A stretch of 64,000 nucleotides of DNA from Hemileia vastatrix (GCA_030280995.1 JASXTE010000012.1:14542001-14606000); one strand, 5' to 3'; counted from the first letter of the stretch, positions 35,425-46,139 are shown. Notes: generated by a model not told the origin, from the sequence alone. Program-made: numbers and translations.

Positions 35425-35736
35425 TAATGGTAAGAGTGAAAGATACATGAATTAAATGAAAATCAAATGCATTGCTTTATTCTTAATTACTCAACATTTC
35501 ACTTCTAAAGGTTTCTTCTTCATGCGTAAAACGTCTCATGTGTTCCAAGGTAAAGGAGAGAAAAAAAAATACAAAGTAACCAATAGTTATGAGATAAGTT
35601 TCTGTTAGTCAGTCGGCAAGTGAATGATGGATGAACGTATAATTTTGTGTCGATGCAAATTTCATTTGTGACCAAAAAATATATATTTACCAACCAAGAA
35701 TCACATACAGCAAAACCTGAAAAGCTTGTTGATTTC

Positions 35737-35912
35737 TGTAGCACGGTGTCAGCCTGTAGAACTCCGGAAAGAACCTCTAACTTCATTACTTTACCTGTAG
35801 CACGGTGTCAGCCTGTAGAACTCCGGAAAGAACCGGAGAACAGGGGACGCCGCGACTACAGTCTATATACATTCTTACACATAACTAAGTACATAGTCCT
35901 AGCGACTTAACA
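35737..35912 (-). repeat. 3' LTR of young Copia element
   Basis: 176 bp, TGTAGCACGG..GACTTAACA on the plus strand. Contains an internal 59-bp tandem duplication: TGTAGCACGGTGTCAGCC at 35737 and again at 35796. Confidence 0.95.
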
Positions 35913-36047
35913 TCCCCCCCACTTAGTTATGAAAAAAAAAATTGTTGATATCCCCCCCATGAAAACATAACCAACTCCAAAATGACAAAGAAATAAAATG
36001 AAATGAGAAAAATAAGAGAAAAGGAAAAGAAAACAAATGTAACCCCA

Positions 36048-39000
36048 TCACCACACACACACATCTTTCCTTCTAAGCATTGTCAGAGATGGGCCCAGTG
36101 ATTTTGTGAGTATATCAGCCCGCATTTGAGCAGTGGGAACCCATTCCAATGTTGCTTTTTTCAGAAAGAGTTGTTCATTAACAATATAGAAACACCTATC
36201 CACATGCCGTGTCCGCTTGTTGCCAGGGTTATCTTTTGCATTGGCAATTGCTCCTTTGTTGTCGCAGAAGATCTTGATAGGGGGGATATCAGGAAAGATA
36301 TCTTTGAGCAGGTTTGAGATCCAAATTGCGTCTTTCATACCACCACCAAGTGCCACATATTCAGCTGTGCACGATGAATCACTTACTGTCAGCTGGCGTC
36401 TTGATGTCCAAACAATTGGGCAAGAATTAAGGAGTAGCAGGTGTCCACTTTGCGCTCTTGAGAATTCTTTGTTATTCCAAGTGGAATCAGAGAAAGAAAG
36501 TAGTTCAAGTGGTGAGTTACGGTCAGGGTGGATGTGAAGACAAAGGGTGGAGGTGTGTTGAACATATCTAAGAAGGTGATTGAGAGCTATCCAGTGGGTG
36601 GCATTCGGTTTGGAGGAGAAGCGTGCCAAAAAATTGACTGGGAAGGACAGGTCTGGTCTAGTTGCAACTGCCACATAGCTGAGAGCACCTAAAATGGAGA
36701 GATATTTAGTTGTCTCTATAGCTACCTCTTCGTCTTTTGCCGTGGTGATTTCCAAATTGTTTGGTAGAGGTGATCTTGTGGTTAATCCAGATGGGTTATG
36801 AGTCCGTAGAATTTTGTCAATGAGCTGAAAATTGTGTAGGTCAAAACCTTCTGGAACTTCTTTGATAGAAACACCTACTATACCATCAATATTATCATTC
36901 CATTTCACCTTCAAACTACCATCTAAACCATCTTCCAAACACTTTAACACCGCTTCACTACTACCAGTAACTATACCATCATCAACATGTATCCATATCA
37001 CCCCCAAACAATCCTTCTTCCTAAGAACATAGAAACTTTTATCATACTGACTAGCTTTATACCCCAGAGCATCCAACTTGCTAGCTATATGGAGCCACCA
37101 GCATCTTGCTGCTTGCTTGGTACCATATAGGGCCTTCTTCAAGCGTAGGGCATTGCCACTGTCACGTAGCTGGTAACCTTCAGGAGGTCTTACCCAAATT
37201 GCTTCATCAATTGGACTGTGAAGGTAAGCAGCAGTGACATCAAATGATTTGACAGGCCATTTGTGATAAGCTGCTAAAGTGAGGAGAATGCGTTGTGAAG
37301 CAAAAGTAGCGGTAGGGGCAAAGGTGTCAGTAAAATCAATACCGTATTGTTGTAAAAAACCTTTAGCTACATATCGTGCCTTGTAAATCGGAGTGCTCGA
37401 AGAAGGATTTTTGATTGTGAAGACCCATTTTGCATTGGTGAGCTTGGCGCCAGGGGGGAGCTTTTCCTCATACCATACATCCATATCTTTCATGTTTAGT
37501 AGTTCCCTTTTGCAAGCTTGGTCCCACTTACGACTGTCAGGCGAGATCATAGCTTGCAGGTGTGTTCTGGGAATAATGGACGATTGGGACAAACCTTTTT
37601 TAACAGTCTCACGTACCGCTTTTTCCTGAGAAATAAGAGTTTCTTCATCCTTGAAATCACCTAGCTTCATATTATTGAGGATATGACCTAAAGATCCCTT
37701 AGATGGTGGTGGTTGATAAGCAGCTTTGTGGGAAGGAAGTTGGTCACCAGGGAAAACAGCCATAGCAGATTCAAAAAAGGAGTTTGATTCTGGGTGCCAG
37801 AAAATCCAACCTGCATTGTTCAGAGAATAACCTATACACTTACATATCAAAGCTCGCTGGTCCAGTTTACATCTAGTTTCTTTGTGGATATGGACAAAAG
37901 CTGTTTCACCAAATATTCTAAGGTTTGAGTAAGTTGGGTCACAATTGTACATGAGCTTCAGAGGAGTTTTGTCACCAGTCTTGACATTTGGGAGCCTGTT
38001 GTGAACATGGGCTGCCCATTTGTAAGCAAGGCCCCAGAAACATTCAGGTAGTTCACTTGCTAGTAAGATTGTCCTGGCAATGTCACCAACAGTCCTGTTG
38101 AAGCGTTCTGCTGATCCATTTTGTTCATGGTGGTGAGGACAGGTGATCTCATGAGTAGCTCCAATGTCAGCCAGAATCTGAGCCATCTGTTTACTGTGCA
38201 TTTCCCCCCCATCGGTTCTTAATGCTTGTAATTTCTTACCAGTAACATTTTCGAGCTTTTTATAAAAGGTAACAAAAGCAGTTGTGGCCTCAGATTTGGA
38301 GTTGAGCAAAAATACCTCACCATAGGACGTTGAACTCTCTCTAAACATTGCCGCCCATCTAGCTCCATTCACAGTGGGATCCATAGGACCAACCAGGTCT
38401 CCAACAATAAGGCTCATCATTGATTCTGGTCTTGATTCCCGTGTTGCTGAAGCTTTTCTTGTACTTTTGGCTATTAAGCAATCTTCACAGTCAATCTTAC
38501 CTGGTGGCATAGATAGGGGCAAGCCAGCACCAATTCCAGTTTTGATAATAGTGCGAATTGTGTTTTCACTGGTGTGGCCAAGCCTTCTATGCCAGTCCAT
38601 CAGGGAACCTTTTGCAGCAGGTGGTCGATTGATGATTTCATTCTTTTTAACAGTACGCAGGAGGGAAGGATTCAAGGGAAAGTGATAAGAGGAAACATTT
38701 TGATTGCAGTCACTAGACCTAATTACATCTAAAATCCATCTTCTCCTCGTACTTTCCAACTGCCCTGTCATAATCAGTTCATCTTTAAAATAAATCCCTA
38801 AATTTTTGTTTTCAGCACATAGATCAAAACAAAAACCATTGTCCACTAAATCAAAGAGAGAAATAAGTGTAGTTCTAACTTCTGGACAATAAAAAACATT
38901 GGTAATAGTAACAACTTTCCCATCTCCTTTTATTTTTAGGTCCCCTATGCCAGTGATAAATGAGGAAGGACAGTTAGTTGCTACTTTGATAGGGATTTGA

Positions 39001-40781
39001 TTTGTAAGAGGTCTGAAATTGCTGAGAAGGCTCACATTGCCAGTGACATGATGGGTAGCACCAGAATCCAATATTGCCACATTCCCGGTGAGCGCTTCGA
39101 TTGACCATTCTGTACTGTTCAGATCAATTTGTTCCAACTGTTCATACAAAGCCTCCACATTTTCCTCAAAGATAGTGACTTCATCTGTTTCAACTTGTAC
39201 ATCCCGTGCTCTAATTTGCCTGCGTTGTGGGCGTCTGTAAGGGATGTATATTGGTTTGCTTTTTGCCTTTGGGTCAGAGGTAAGGGACGTAGCACGTTCT
39301 CTCATGAGGTAGAGCCTTGCAGAAAAGGTGGATGAGTTAAGGTTGTATGGGCAATGGGTAAAGAAATGAGCAGTTGATTTGCATTCGTGGCATTGTCTTT
39401 GAGCACCTGGGGGCCTGTAGGAGTCTGTATGGCGTTGGGGTTGTGTTGCCACACTAAAGATGGGTTCAGATGATAAAGAAGCAGCAGGAGTTATCGATAC
39501 AGATTCTCTATCCACCCTATTTTGAGATAAAGATGGCATCAGTTGGCAGAAATCCTCGAAGGTGACCGCATTTGTGTCAGTACGATTGTCTAAAGCAACA
39601 CAGAGATCAACGTATAGGTCCTTAAGAGATGAAGGTAATAAGGCGTGAGACATTAGTGCTTTGAATACTTTATGATCAAACGTGATTCCTTGGCGTTCAA
39701 TTGCTTCAAAATATTTGTTGAATGCCTCTAGATATTCAGTATGTGAAGTGAACTGTGTTTGCTTAATGTTGATGAAATTACAAATGGCTGTCATTTTGGA
39801 AGTATGGTTAGATCTAGAGAATTTGTTGAAGATATGAAGATAGGTTGGGCGTGCTCTCCAATCTGTAGAAATCTCATGGCGCAAGTTAGGGGAAATGGAG
39901 TGTAAGAGGATTAAGTGCGTCACTCTGTCTTCATAATCATCAGGGCCAGTGCCATCATTCAACGCATATGCTCTTGTTCCTACAAAGTCCTTGATTAAAG
40001 CTAAGACATTACTGTGCCATTCGGAGAAATTGCCCCCAGAGATGTCAAGAGTTGGGATTGATTTAGTAAATTCTATAACATTTCTTAAAGTTCTTTGTCT
40101 CTCAGTCATGCTAATCTGTTGTGGAGGTTGTGGAAGATGGGGTGGCACACTCCTTCGGAAAGGAGAGTTAGAACGATTAAGAGGATTGATTTGTGCCATT
40201 ATATTTGAGTTTAGCGAAAGATCCCCAATCGCGCGGGTAAGATCGTCGATTGGGGTAGGCACAGGGGTAGTATTAGTCACAGGGATAGGGTTAGGTACAG
40301 GGGTAGGAGTATCCTCTGTATTGCTATGTGATAAGGGGGTGGGGGTGAGTGTAGCGGTGGTAGGTTCAGATACTAGGGTAGTGGTGATAGTCACGCTAGT
40401 GGTAGTAGGGGAGATAGCACTGCTAGCGTTATCTCTGTTAGTGTAGGGGGTAGTGGTTAGGGTAGGTAGGTGAGTGGAGGGGGTATAGGTAGCGGTCGTG
40501 TTAGAAGCCGAAGCCGAAGGGATAGGGGTAAGGGAGGAGGGGGTAGTGGTAGGTGAGGGAGAGGCCTCGCTATTCTTCGTTTGTTTAGCGAGGTTTGAGG
40601 AGGAAGCGACCGGGGTGCCAGGAATAGGGGTGAGGGTAGGGGCAGGGGTAGGGGAAGAGTCGCGTGCGGAGGAACGTTGAGGGGGAGGTACAACACCGAT
40701 GCTCCTTAGCTCTCGGTTGGAGATGGTTCGGGTAAGTTTTTTACCAGCGCGGGAAGATGATGGTAAGTCTTTTTCAGACAT
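36048..40781 (-). CDS. Copia Gag-Pol polyprotein (1577 aa)
   Basis: A single ORF with every domain in Copia order. Residues 1-200 are Thr/Pro/Ser-rich; a UBN2-type gag follows (LDISGGNFSEWHSNVLALI near 247), then zinc knuckle CHECKSTAHFFTHC (about 460), protease AILDSGATHHVTG (about 570), GAG-pre-integrase WHRRLGHTSENTI and CEDCLIAK. The integrase core has GDLVGP, RTDGGEMH and NGSAERFNRT (about 795-895). RT has FDVTAAYLHSPIDEAIWV and IHVDDGIV (about 1265; HVDD). RNase H has SFSDSTWNN, TAEYVALGGG and FCDNKGAIANAKD (about 1505). It reverse-transcribes and integrates the element in virus-like particles. No stop or frameshift occurs, and the length is in the normal range for single-ORF Copia. The start ATG at 40781 follows the PBS by about 90 bp. 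Confidence 0.97.
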   Translation of the reverse strand: MSEKDLPSSSRAGKKLTRTISNRELRSIGVVPPPQRSSARDSSPTPAPTLTPIPGTPVASSSNLAKQTKNSEASPSPTTTPSSLTPIPSASASNTTATYTPSTHLPTLTTTPYTNRDNASSAISPTTTSVTITTTLVSEPTTATLTPTPLSHSNTEDTPTPVPNPIPVTNTTPVPTPIDDLTRAIGDLSLNSNIMAQINPLNRSNSPFRRSVPPHLPQPPQQISMTERQRTLRNVIEFTKSIPTLDISGGNFSEWHSNVLALIKDFVGTRAYALNDGTGPDDYEDRVTHLILLHSISPNLRHEISTDWRARPTYLHIFNKFSRSNHTSKMTAICNFINIKQTQFTSHTEYLEAFNKYFEAIERQGITFDHKVFKALMSHALLPSSLKDLYVDLCVALDNRTDTNAVTFEDFCQLMPSLSQNRVDRESVSITPAASLSSEPIFSVATQPQRHTDSYRPPGAQRQCHECKSTAHFFTHCPYNLNSSTFSARLYLMRERATSLTSDPKAKSKPIYIPYRRPQRRQIRARDVQVETDEVTIFEENVEALYEQLEQIDLNSTEWSIEALTGNVAILDSGATHHVTGNVSLLSNFRPLTNQIPIKVATNCPSSFITGIGDLKIKGDGKVVTITNVFYCPEVRTTLISLFDLVDNGFCFDLCAENKNLGIYFKDELIMTGQLESTRRRWILDVIRSSDCNQNVSSYHFPLNPSLLRTVKKNEIINRPPAAKGSLMDWHRRLGHTSENTIRTIIKTGIGAGLPLSMPPGKIDCEDCLIAKSTRKASATRESRPESMMSLIVGDLVGPMDPTVNGARWAAMFRESSTSYGEVFLLNSKSEATTAFVTFYKKLENVTGKKLQALRTDGGEMHSKQMAQILADIGATHEITCPHHHEQNGSAERFNRTVGDIARTILLASELPECFWGLAYKWAAHVHNRLPNVKTGDKTPLKLMYNCDPTYSNLRIFGETAFVHIHKETRCKLDQRALICKCIGYSLNNAGWIFWHPESNSFFESAMAVFPGDQLPSHKAAYQPPPSKGSLGHILNNMKLGDFKDEETLISQEKAVRETVKKGLSQSSIIPRTHLQAMISPDSRKWDQACKRELLNMKDMDVWYEEKLPPGAKLTNAKWVFTIKNPSSSTPIYKARYVAKGFLQQYGIDFTDTFAPTATFASQRILLTLAAYHKWPVKSFDVTAAYLHSPIDEAIWVRPPEGYQLRDSGNALRLKKALYGTKQAARCWWLHIASKLDALGYKASQYDKSFYVLRKKDCLGVIWIHVDDGIVTGSSEAVLKCLEDGLDGSLKVKWNDNIDGIVGVSIKEVPEGFDLHNFQLIDKILRTHNPSGLTTRSPLPNNLEITTAKDEEVAIETTKYLSILGALSYVAVATRPDLSFPVNFLARFSSKPNATHWIALNHLLRYVQHTSTLCLHIHPDRNSPLELLSFSDSTWNNKEFSRAQSGHLLLLNSCPIVWTSRRQLTVSDSSCTAEYVALGGGMKDAIWISNLLKDIFPDIPPIKIFCDNKGAIANAKDNPGNKRTRHVDRCFYIVNEQLFLKKATLEWVPTAQMRADILTKSLGPSLTMLRRKDVCVW

Positions 40782-40871
40782 GCGCTGGGGGTTTTTCGGT
40801 TACTAGCGCTCCTAGTGTCGCTAACGCTAGTGGAGTTTTGGTTGGCTAACGTTTCAGTGCCCGCGAGTACA

Positions 40872-40881
40872 GCCCATAACC
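40872..40881 (-). other. Primer-binding site, half-tRNA(iMet) type
   Basis: The minus strand reads GGTTATGGGC immediately after the 5' LTR. This is complementary to the anticodon arm (GCCCAUAACC) of eukaryotic initiator tRNA-Met, as in Drosophila copia, where a 5' tRNA half is the primer. Confidence 0.8.
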
Positions 40882-41057
40882 TGTAGCACGGTGTCAGCCT
40901 GTAGAACTCCGGAAAGAACCTCTAACTTCATTACTTTACCTGTAGCACGGTGTCAGCCTGTAGAACTCCGGAAAGAACCGGAGAACAGGGGACGCCGCGA
41001 CTACAGTCTATATACATTCTTACACATAACTAAGTACATAGTCCTAGCGACTTAACA
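40882..41057 (-). repeat. 5' LTR of young Copia element
   Basis: Identical by eye to 35737-35912, including the 59-bp internal duplication (40882 and 40941). CTATATACAT near 41008 is the only TATA-like part. Confidence 0.95.
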
Positions 41058-41718
41058 ATTTCTTGTCTTCGATCCCCCGCCAAAAACATGAGTTTAGGTC
41101 GCGTTTGGTAGGGAATAAGTGGCAAGAACACCGCAAGCTTTTCCGGTTTAGCTGTATACAACTATATCGGAAAAGGTGACTGCAGGTTTGCGAATATTTT
41201 CGAAATATTTAGACAGAGATATTGACATTCAACAGCAAACATTGGCCTGCGTGCAACAAAAACTTTTTTATTTTTCTGTCACATGTCAAAATTCCAGTTT
41301 CAAAGTCTCGAATTATTTTCTAAAAAGTTCACCAGCCTTGAGCGATATAGCTGTGTATAAGCAGGAATCTCACTCAGCTATACCAAATAATTTTTTTTAT
41401 AATTTTTTGAATTATTCGTTTGATATTTATTTTAACTTACTTTCATTTTCATTTTTTCAATTTTTTTTTTTTTTTTTTTTTTTCAAACACCGTTTGTGGC
41501 TTTTTTTTTTTTTTTTCTTTTTTTTTTTCAAAACCAACCCATATGGAATCGATGGGTGCAAGAGCAAATCACTTGCTTGTGACAATTTTTTTTAACAGTG
41601 TAAAAACCACAACCCTAAAAAGCTGGGCACTTACATGTATGCGTGTGCATTCATGTGCCCAAGGATAAGTGTACATAGTAGAAATTATTACTGAATTGGT
41701 GACAATTATTGTTTTTAA

Positions 41719-42284
41719 TACAGGGAAATCTAACATGATTGAAACAAAATCAAGAAATTTCAGAAACTTTTTGACAGGACAAAAAAATGAGCGGAAGATT
41801 TTTTTGGTGAGCGTCGATTTATTTCGTGGCAATGGATCCATTTTCCCTGTCATTTCGCCACATTACAGTCAACCCGTAAATATTGAGACGAAAATGAAAA
41901 ATTTTCGAAAATTTATTGACAGTCCAAAAGTTGAGCTACAGGTTTCTTTTGACATCTTCAATTCATTTTGTGGAAATCACGTTGATTTCTCTGTTGATTC
42001 CCCGCTCTTCATCATCTGGGTTGAAAGTGAAGTCAACCTAATTGTCATAAAATGAACTGATTCTGTCAAAAAATACTACAGCTCAACTTTCGGCCTATCA
42101 ATACATTTTTGAAATTTTTCATTTTTGTCTCAATGTTTGCGGGTTTGACTGTACATACATCCATTCTAGAGCCACATCATGAACTTGAGCTGTCAAAAAA
42201 ATCTGCAGCTCTTTTTTTTTTGTCCTGCCCAAAAATTTGTGAAATTCTTTGATTTTTTTTTCAACCATTTCAGATCTCCCTCTA
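41719..42284 (+). mobile_element. MITE with TACAGGGA ends, split by another MITE
   Basis: Left part 41719-41863 begins TACAGGGAAATCTAACATG and carries AAATCAAGAAATTTC..GACAGGACAAAAAAA. The right part 42154-42284 carries the inverse (TTTTTTGTCCTGCCC..GAAATTCTTTGATTTT) and ends AGATCTCCCTCTA. The copy at 41864-42153 is inserted near its middle. Confidence 0.7.
41864..42153 (+). mobile_element. TACAGTCAAACC MITE, copy 2 (nested)
   Basis: 290 bp, TACAGTCAACCCGTAAATAT.. to ..GGGTTTGACTGTA, TA-bounded, with the family's GTTGAGCTACAG / CTACAGCTCAAC inner inverted repeat. Inserted in the MITE 41719-42284. Confidence 0.85.
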
Positions 42285-42347
42285 TGATGATTTTTATCGA
42301 AGTTGTTAAACTTTATGCAAATTTTAGCATTTCGATATGATAAAAAG

Positions 42348-42531
42348 CACAGCCAAATCATTAATGTTTGCCGAAATTTTGAAGAAAAAATCAAAGTTGT
42401 TCCGACCAAAAATGATTTGCCTATTCCAAAAGGTCGGGGGTACTTCTTTTTGAATAGACAAATTATTTTTTTGTGGGTTAAACTTTTATTTTTTCGTCAA
42501 AAATTCCGCAAGCTTTTGTGACTTGGCTGTA
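42348..42531 (+). mobile_element. MITE related to 35230-35424
   Basis: Starts CACAGCCAAATCATTAA (TA mutated to CA) and ends TGTGACTTGGCTGTA. Interior ATGATTTGCCTATTCCAAAAG as in the copy at 35230. Its right TA (42530-42531) is shared with the next MITE. Confidence 0.65.
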
Positions 42532-42789
42532 CAGTCAAACCCGTAAACATTGAGACAAAAATGAAACTTTTCGAAAATTTATTGACAAGCCAAAAGTTGA
42601 GCTGCAGTATTTTTTTGATATCTTCAATTCATTTTTTGGCAATCGGGTTAGTTTCTCTGTTGTTTCGCCCCTCTACTGTCACAAAATGAATTGAACATGT
42701 CAGAAAAAATATTGCAGCTCAATTTTTGGGCTCTCAATAAATTTTGGAAATTTTTCATTTTTCTCTCAATGTTTACGGGTTTGACTGTA
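42530..42789 (+). mobile_element. TACAGTCAAACC MITE, copy 3
   Basis: 260 bp, the best-preserved member: TACAGTCAAACCCGTAAACA at left and its inverse at right, with TTGAGCTGCAGTATTTTTT and its inverse inside. Confidence 0.92.
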
Positions 42790-43805
42790 TACCTATATAC
42801 AAAATCTCTTCAACTCACATATGCAAGGATACATAATATCAACGATGGATAAAATGACAAAAAAGGAGGGGGATAGAAGACTTGTTAAGTTATATTTACA
42901 TGGTTAAGAGATATTTTTTTAAAAACAATGAAGTTTAATTTTATGTATGTATTTATGTTTCATTTTCCTTTCAAATACTACTTAGAAAAATAAAAGTAAA
43001 ATTACAAAGGAAAGCTAGTCGTTTGGTGTGTATTAAAAGATGCTTTTTTACATTCAATTATTTTCTTCTCTCCCAGACTACAATCATAATCGAAATGTGT
43101 TTTTTAGTGCTCAAAGAGTAGAAACAAAAAATTCTTGTACCGATCGATTGTGATGGATCATTCAATCCTTTTTAATTGATGCTTTCTTTATAATTTTGAA
43201 AAACAGTGATCATGTAACATGCCAATGATATTGTCGTGTCCTCATTTCTATTAGCACCGGAAAATCAGGCACAGATTTCATAATAGTTTGAAAAATGAAA
43301 CAAATCAGTAGATGTTTGTTCCGATTGTTTTGTGTTTCGACACTAGTATTGTTTATTTCACTTGAGTTTAATAAATGTTTAGTAAGACTATACATTTACA
43401 CATACATATTAATAGATTTACAGGGAGACTTGAACACCTGATTAGCTGGTTTGGCGAAAAAAAAATTATGCTTCTTATAAAATTCTATTTCAGACACTTG
43501 TGTGCTATGAAATAAAGATTGAAACTCAGAGAGACCACCTGCTTAAAGCATTCACACAAGTGGACTTGGGTGGAGGCAGCTGAGGTTGAACCACTAAATA
43601 TGGAACGTTCAGGGTTTGTAAAGTTGTTTTAAAGAGTTTTCTTTTTTTAATCCAGATAATAACAAAAATGGCAATATTGAAAAATATACTTCTTACCTTT
43701 ATTGGCAATTTTGTAATGGAAGGCTGGGGAATTAAAAAATTACAAGAATAAAAGCAAGAATAGTCGCAGGAAGAATGAAAAGGCAAAATAAATCTTATTG
43801 AGTTA

Positions 43806-44111
43806 TACAGTCAAACTCGTAAACATTGAGACAAAAATGAAAATTTTGGAAAATTTATTGGCAGCCGTAAAGTTGAGCTACAGTATTTTTTGACTGAACC
43901 TGTTCATTATATGACAATTTGTTTGACTGTACTTTCAACCCAGATGGTGAAGAGCGGCGAAACAACTGAGATATCAACGCAATTGCCACAAAATGAATGG
44001 CAGATGTCAAAAAAAAAAAAAAAAAAAAAAAACCTGCAGCTCAACTTTTGGGCTAGCAATAAATTTCCGAAAATTTTCATTTTTGTCTCAATGTTTACGG
44101 GTTTGACTGTA
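43806..44111 (+). mobile_element. TACAGTCAAACC MITE, copy 4
   Basis: 306 bp, TACAGTCAAACTCGTAAACA .. ACGGGTTTGACTGTA. The interior has a poly-A tract (44009-44032). The small frames overlapping it are not coding. Confidence 0.88.
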
Positions 44112-45649
44112 TTCATAGATATTTTGTATAGATGTGCAACTTTTGATCGTTTTTTTCACAAAACAAATGATTAAAAACCGAGGACAATAATATACCCGTC
44201 TAGTTTACAATTAAAGTTTTAACATCTATACGCGACGTCCTATACCGTTCCATGTCTAACTGCTTTGATTAACCTCTCACTCTTAGCTCTATTGGCGTGT
44301 AGCAAACTACTTTCGAAATTATTCCATTTCGCAATTGCAGACTGTCATTATGCTGACTCTGACACAGCACCAAAATACATATCAACTTAAACAAATTTAG
44401 GAGCTTAAAATCATTTTTTCCTTCATTCTAAAAGTATGTATTCTCTTCTTTTCAATATCTTCCTCCTACATTTAAATCCATTCATGTTTCTATTATCGTA
44501 TAATCTCACCCAATATTCACTCATGCATCTTACTATAATAGTTTTGAATTATAAAAAATTAAATAATATGAAACACATTGACAGAGAAAGATTTTCAATC
44601 AAGCAGAAGCAGATTGTTTCTCCAGCACAGTATCATTTCTAATTATCCATTTATTCGACTCCAATTCTTCACCATTAATATTTATCATCTATTTTATCAT
44701 ATAATTAAGAACTCCTATTTATTTAAAACTCTTATTTTTTAGTGTAAGGTTTCTAAGAAATCATGTTTTACACACATATCTAGTCGCATCAAAGTGTACT
44801 ATATGATATACTATGTAAAGGGAGATATTTATTTTTCCCTGGTTCACTAAAATGCACTGTAAAACTAAATAAAAAGATGAATGGGGCAAGTATTTAATAA
44901 AGTTTTAGACGCTTGAAATGGATACTAATTCAAGTTCGGAAATCCGCAAAATATTAGTCACATCATTTATTCAAATCACAACAAGTTGAATGATAGCAAA
45001 TTAAATCAACTCTTTGTCTCAGATAGCTTTCAAGTACCGGATCCTGAATATTGAATAGAAAATCACCCTCTTTTTCAAATGATAACTCTCTCACAGAGCG
45101 AAATCTAAAAGTTTTAAGCAAAATAAAGTGCAATCTATCATATACAACTATTTGAGAAAAGGTTGCAGATTCTAAAAAACAAATTCCGCTCCTACTATTT
45201 CCAGAATGTGAGTAAAGATCAGAATGAGTTGAAGGAATCAGTGTAAGACTATTAGAGAGGCCAAATGTACTAGGTCAGCTATTCACAACTCACATCCTGG
45301 GTGGAGCGGAAGCGAAAAAACGAATATATGATATTGGTAGATAAAAAAGTAGAAGTAAAAAAATGCTGTAAATTTGTGTTCCTTGTGTTAGATATAATAG
45401 TAAATGTTGTTCAAGCTCATAAAAAGCCAAAAACTCCATCTTATATATCTGAAAATTAATTTTTCCTTTGTTTTGATGCTATCTACAGGAAATACTGGTG
45501 AAGATAGCAAATCATGCTTCATGAAACAAAAAATTTATAAAGCATATGAGTAAAAATTTATGATTATGATAGGGAAAAAAATTAGTGGAGATATTAAGGG
45601 GTGTCAAACATTAGAATATGCAACATTCAAGCACACCACAAAATTGATA
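44112..45649. other. AT-rich intergenic spacer
   Basis: No coding frame or RNA gene recognised. A weak inverted pair at 45143 (TACAACTATTTGAGAAAAGG) and 45278 (TCAGCTATTCACAACTC) may be a decayed 125-bp-type MITE. Also CCGCTCC (45187) and GGAGCGG (45303). Confidence 0.45.
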
Positions 45650-46080
45650 CAGCCATATCAAGAACGGTTGGTGCAACCTGCCATCATAATGGCAAGTTTG
45701 TCACAGCATTTTTAGTGCCGAAAATGGTGATGGATCTTCCACTACTGGTGTATCTCTGAGTTTGAACCAAGAGTCTACAATCCACCATGTGGCCACCAGG
45801 CTCCCCCCATCACCCAGAATCCTCCCCCTCCCATCCAACCCACCACCCCTGACCACTCCGCTCAATTTTCTTTTCCTCTATCATCAACCTGCATTTTTTT
45901 TCTTGGTAATATATTTTTTCCTTCTGTTTCACTTGTCACTTGTCACTTTCCACTTTCCACTTTTTTATTTATATTTTATCTTTTATTCTTTCTTTTAGAT
46001 TGATCACTTGCTCAACTGGAACAACACAACTACTCTCATCTCATCTTTCTGTCTACCTGTGGTTTTTTTTGATAAGTTCT
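45650..46080 (+). repeat. Left long TIR of Tc1-like element
   Basis: Pairs over about 430 bp with 49681-50093 and reaches almost to the ATG of the accessory gene (46140), so it probably also carries its promoter. Confidence 0.85.
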
Positions 46081-46139
46081 TTTTTTCTCTTTTTTTATTT
46101 TTTTTTCTAATTTTCAATTTCATTTTTTCAAGTTGAAAT

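Larger units (their letters stand above)
35737..41057 (-). mobile_element. Complete, young Ty1/Copia retrotransposon
   Basis: 5321 bp with two 176-bp LTRs (35737-35912 and 40882-41057) that I find identical by eye, flanked by the 5-bp TSD ATTTC (35732-35736 and 41058-41062). One uninterrupted pol ORF lies inside. The minus-strand PBS reads GGTTATGGGC directly after the 5' LTR, and the polypurine tract AAGTGGGGGGGA directly precedes the 3' LTR. All hallmarks of a recent and potentially active insertion are present. Confidence 0.97.
35706..41156 (+). mobile_element. 125-bp MITE split by the Copia element
   Basis: Left part 35706-35736 starts TACAGCAAAACCTGAAAAGC. The right part 41063-41156 contains CCCCGCCAAAAACATGAG and ends TTTCCGGTTTAGCTGTA. 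Counting one target duplication the two halves sum to 125 bp, the exact length of the family, so the Copia element landed inside this MITE. Confidence 0.85.

Noticed and set aside
40457..40696. Frames on both strands inside the N-terminal part of the Copia ORF
   Set aside because: Shadows of the Thr/Pro-rich Gag region, whose biased codons keep other frames open.
45143..45320. Possible further 125-bp-type MITE
   Set aside because: Only the left end and a weak right end resemble the family; length and TA boundaries do not fit.
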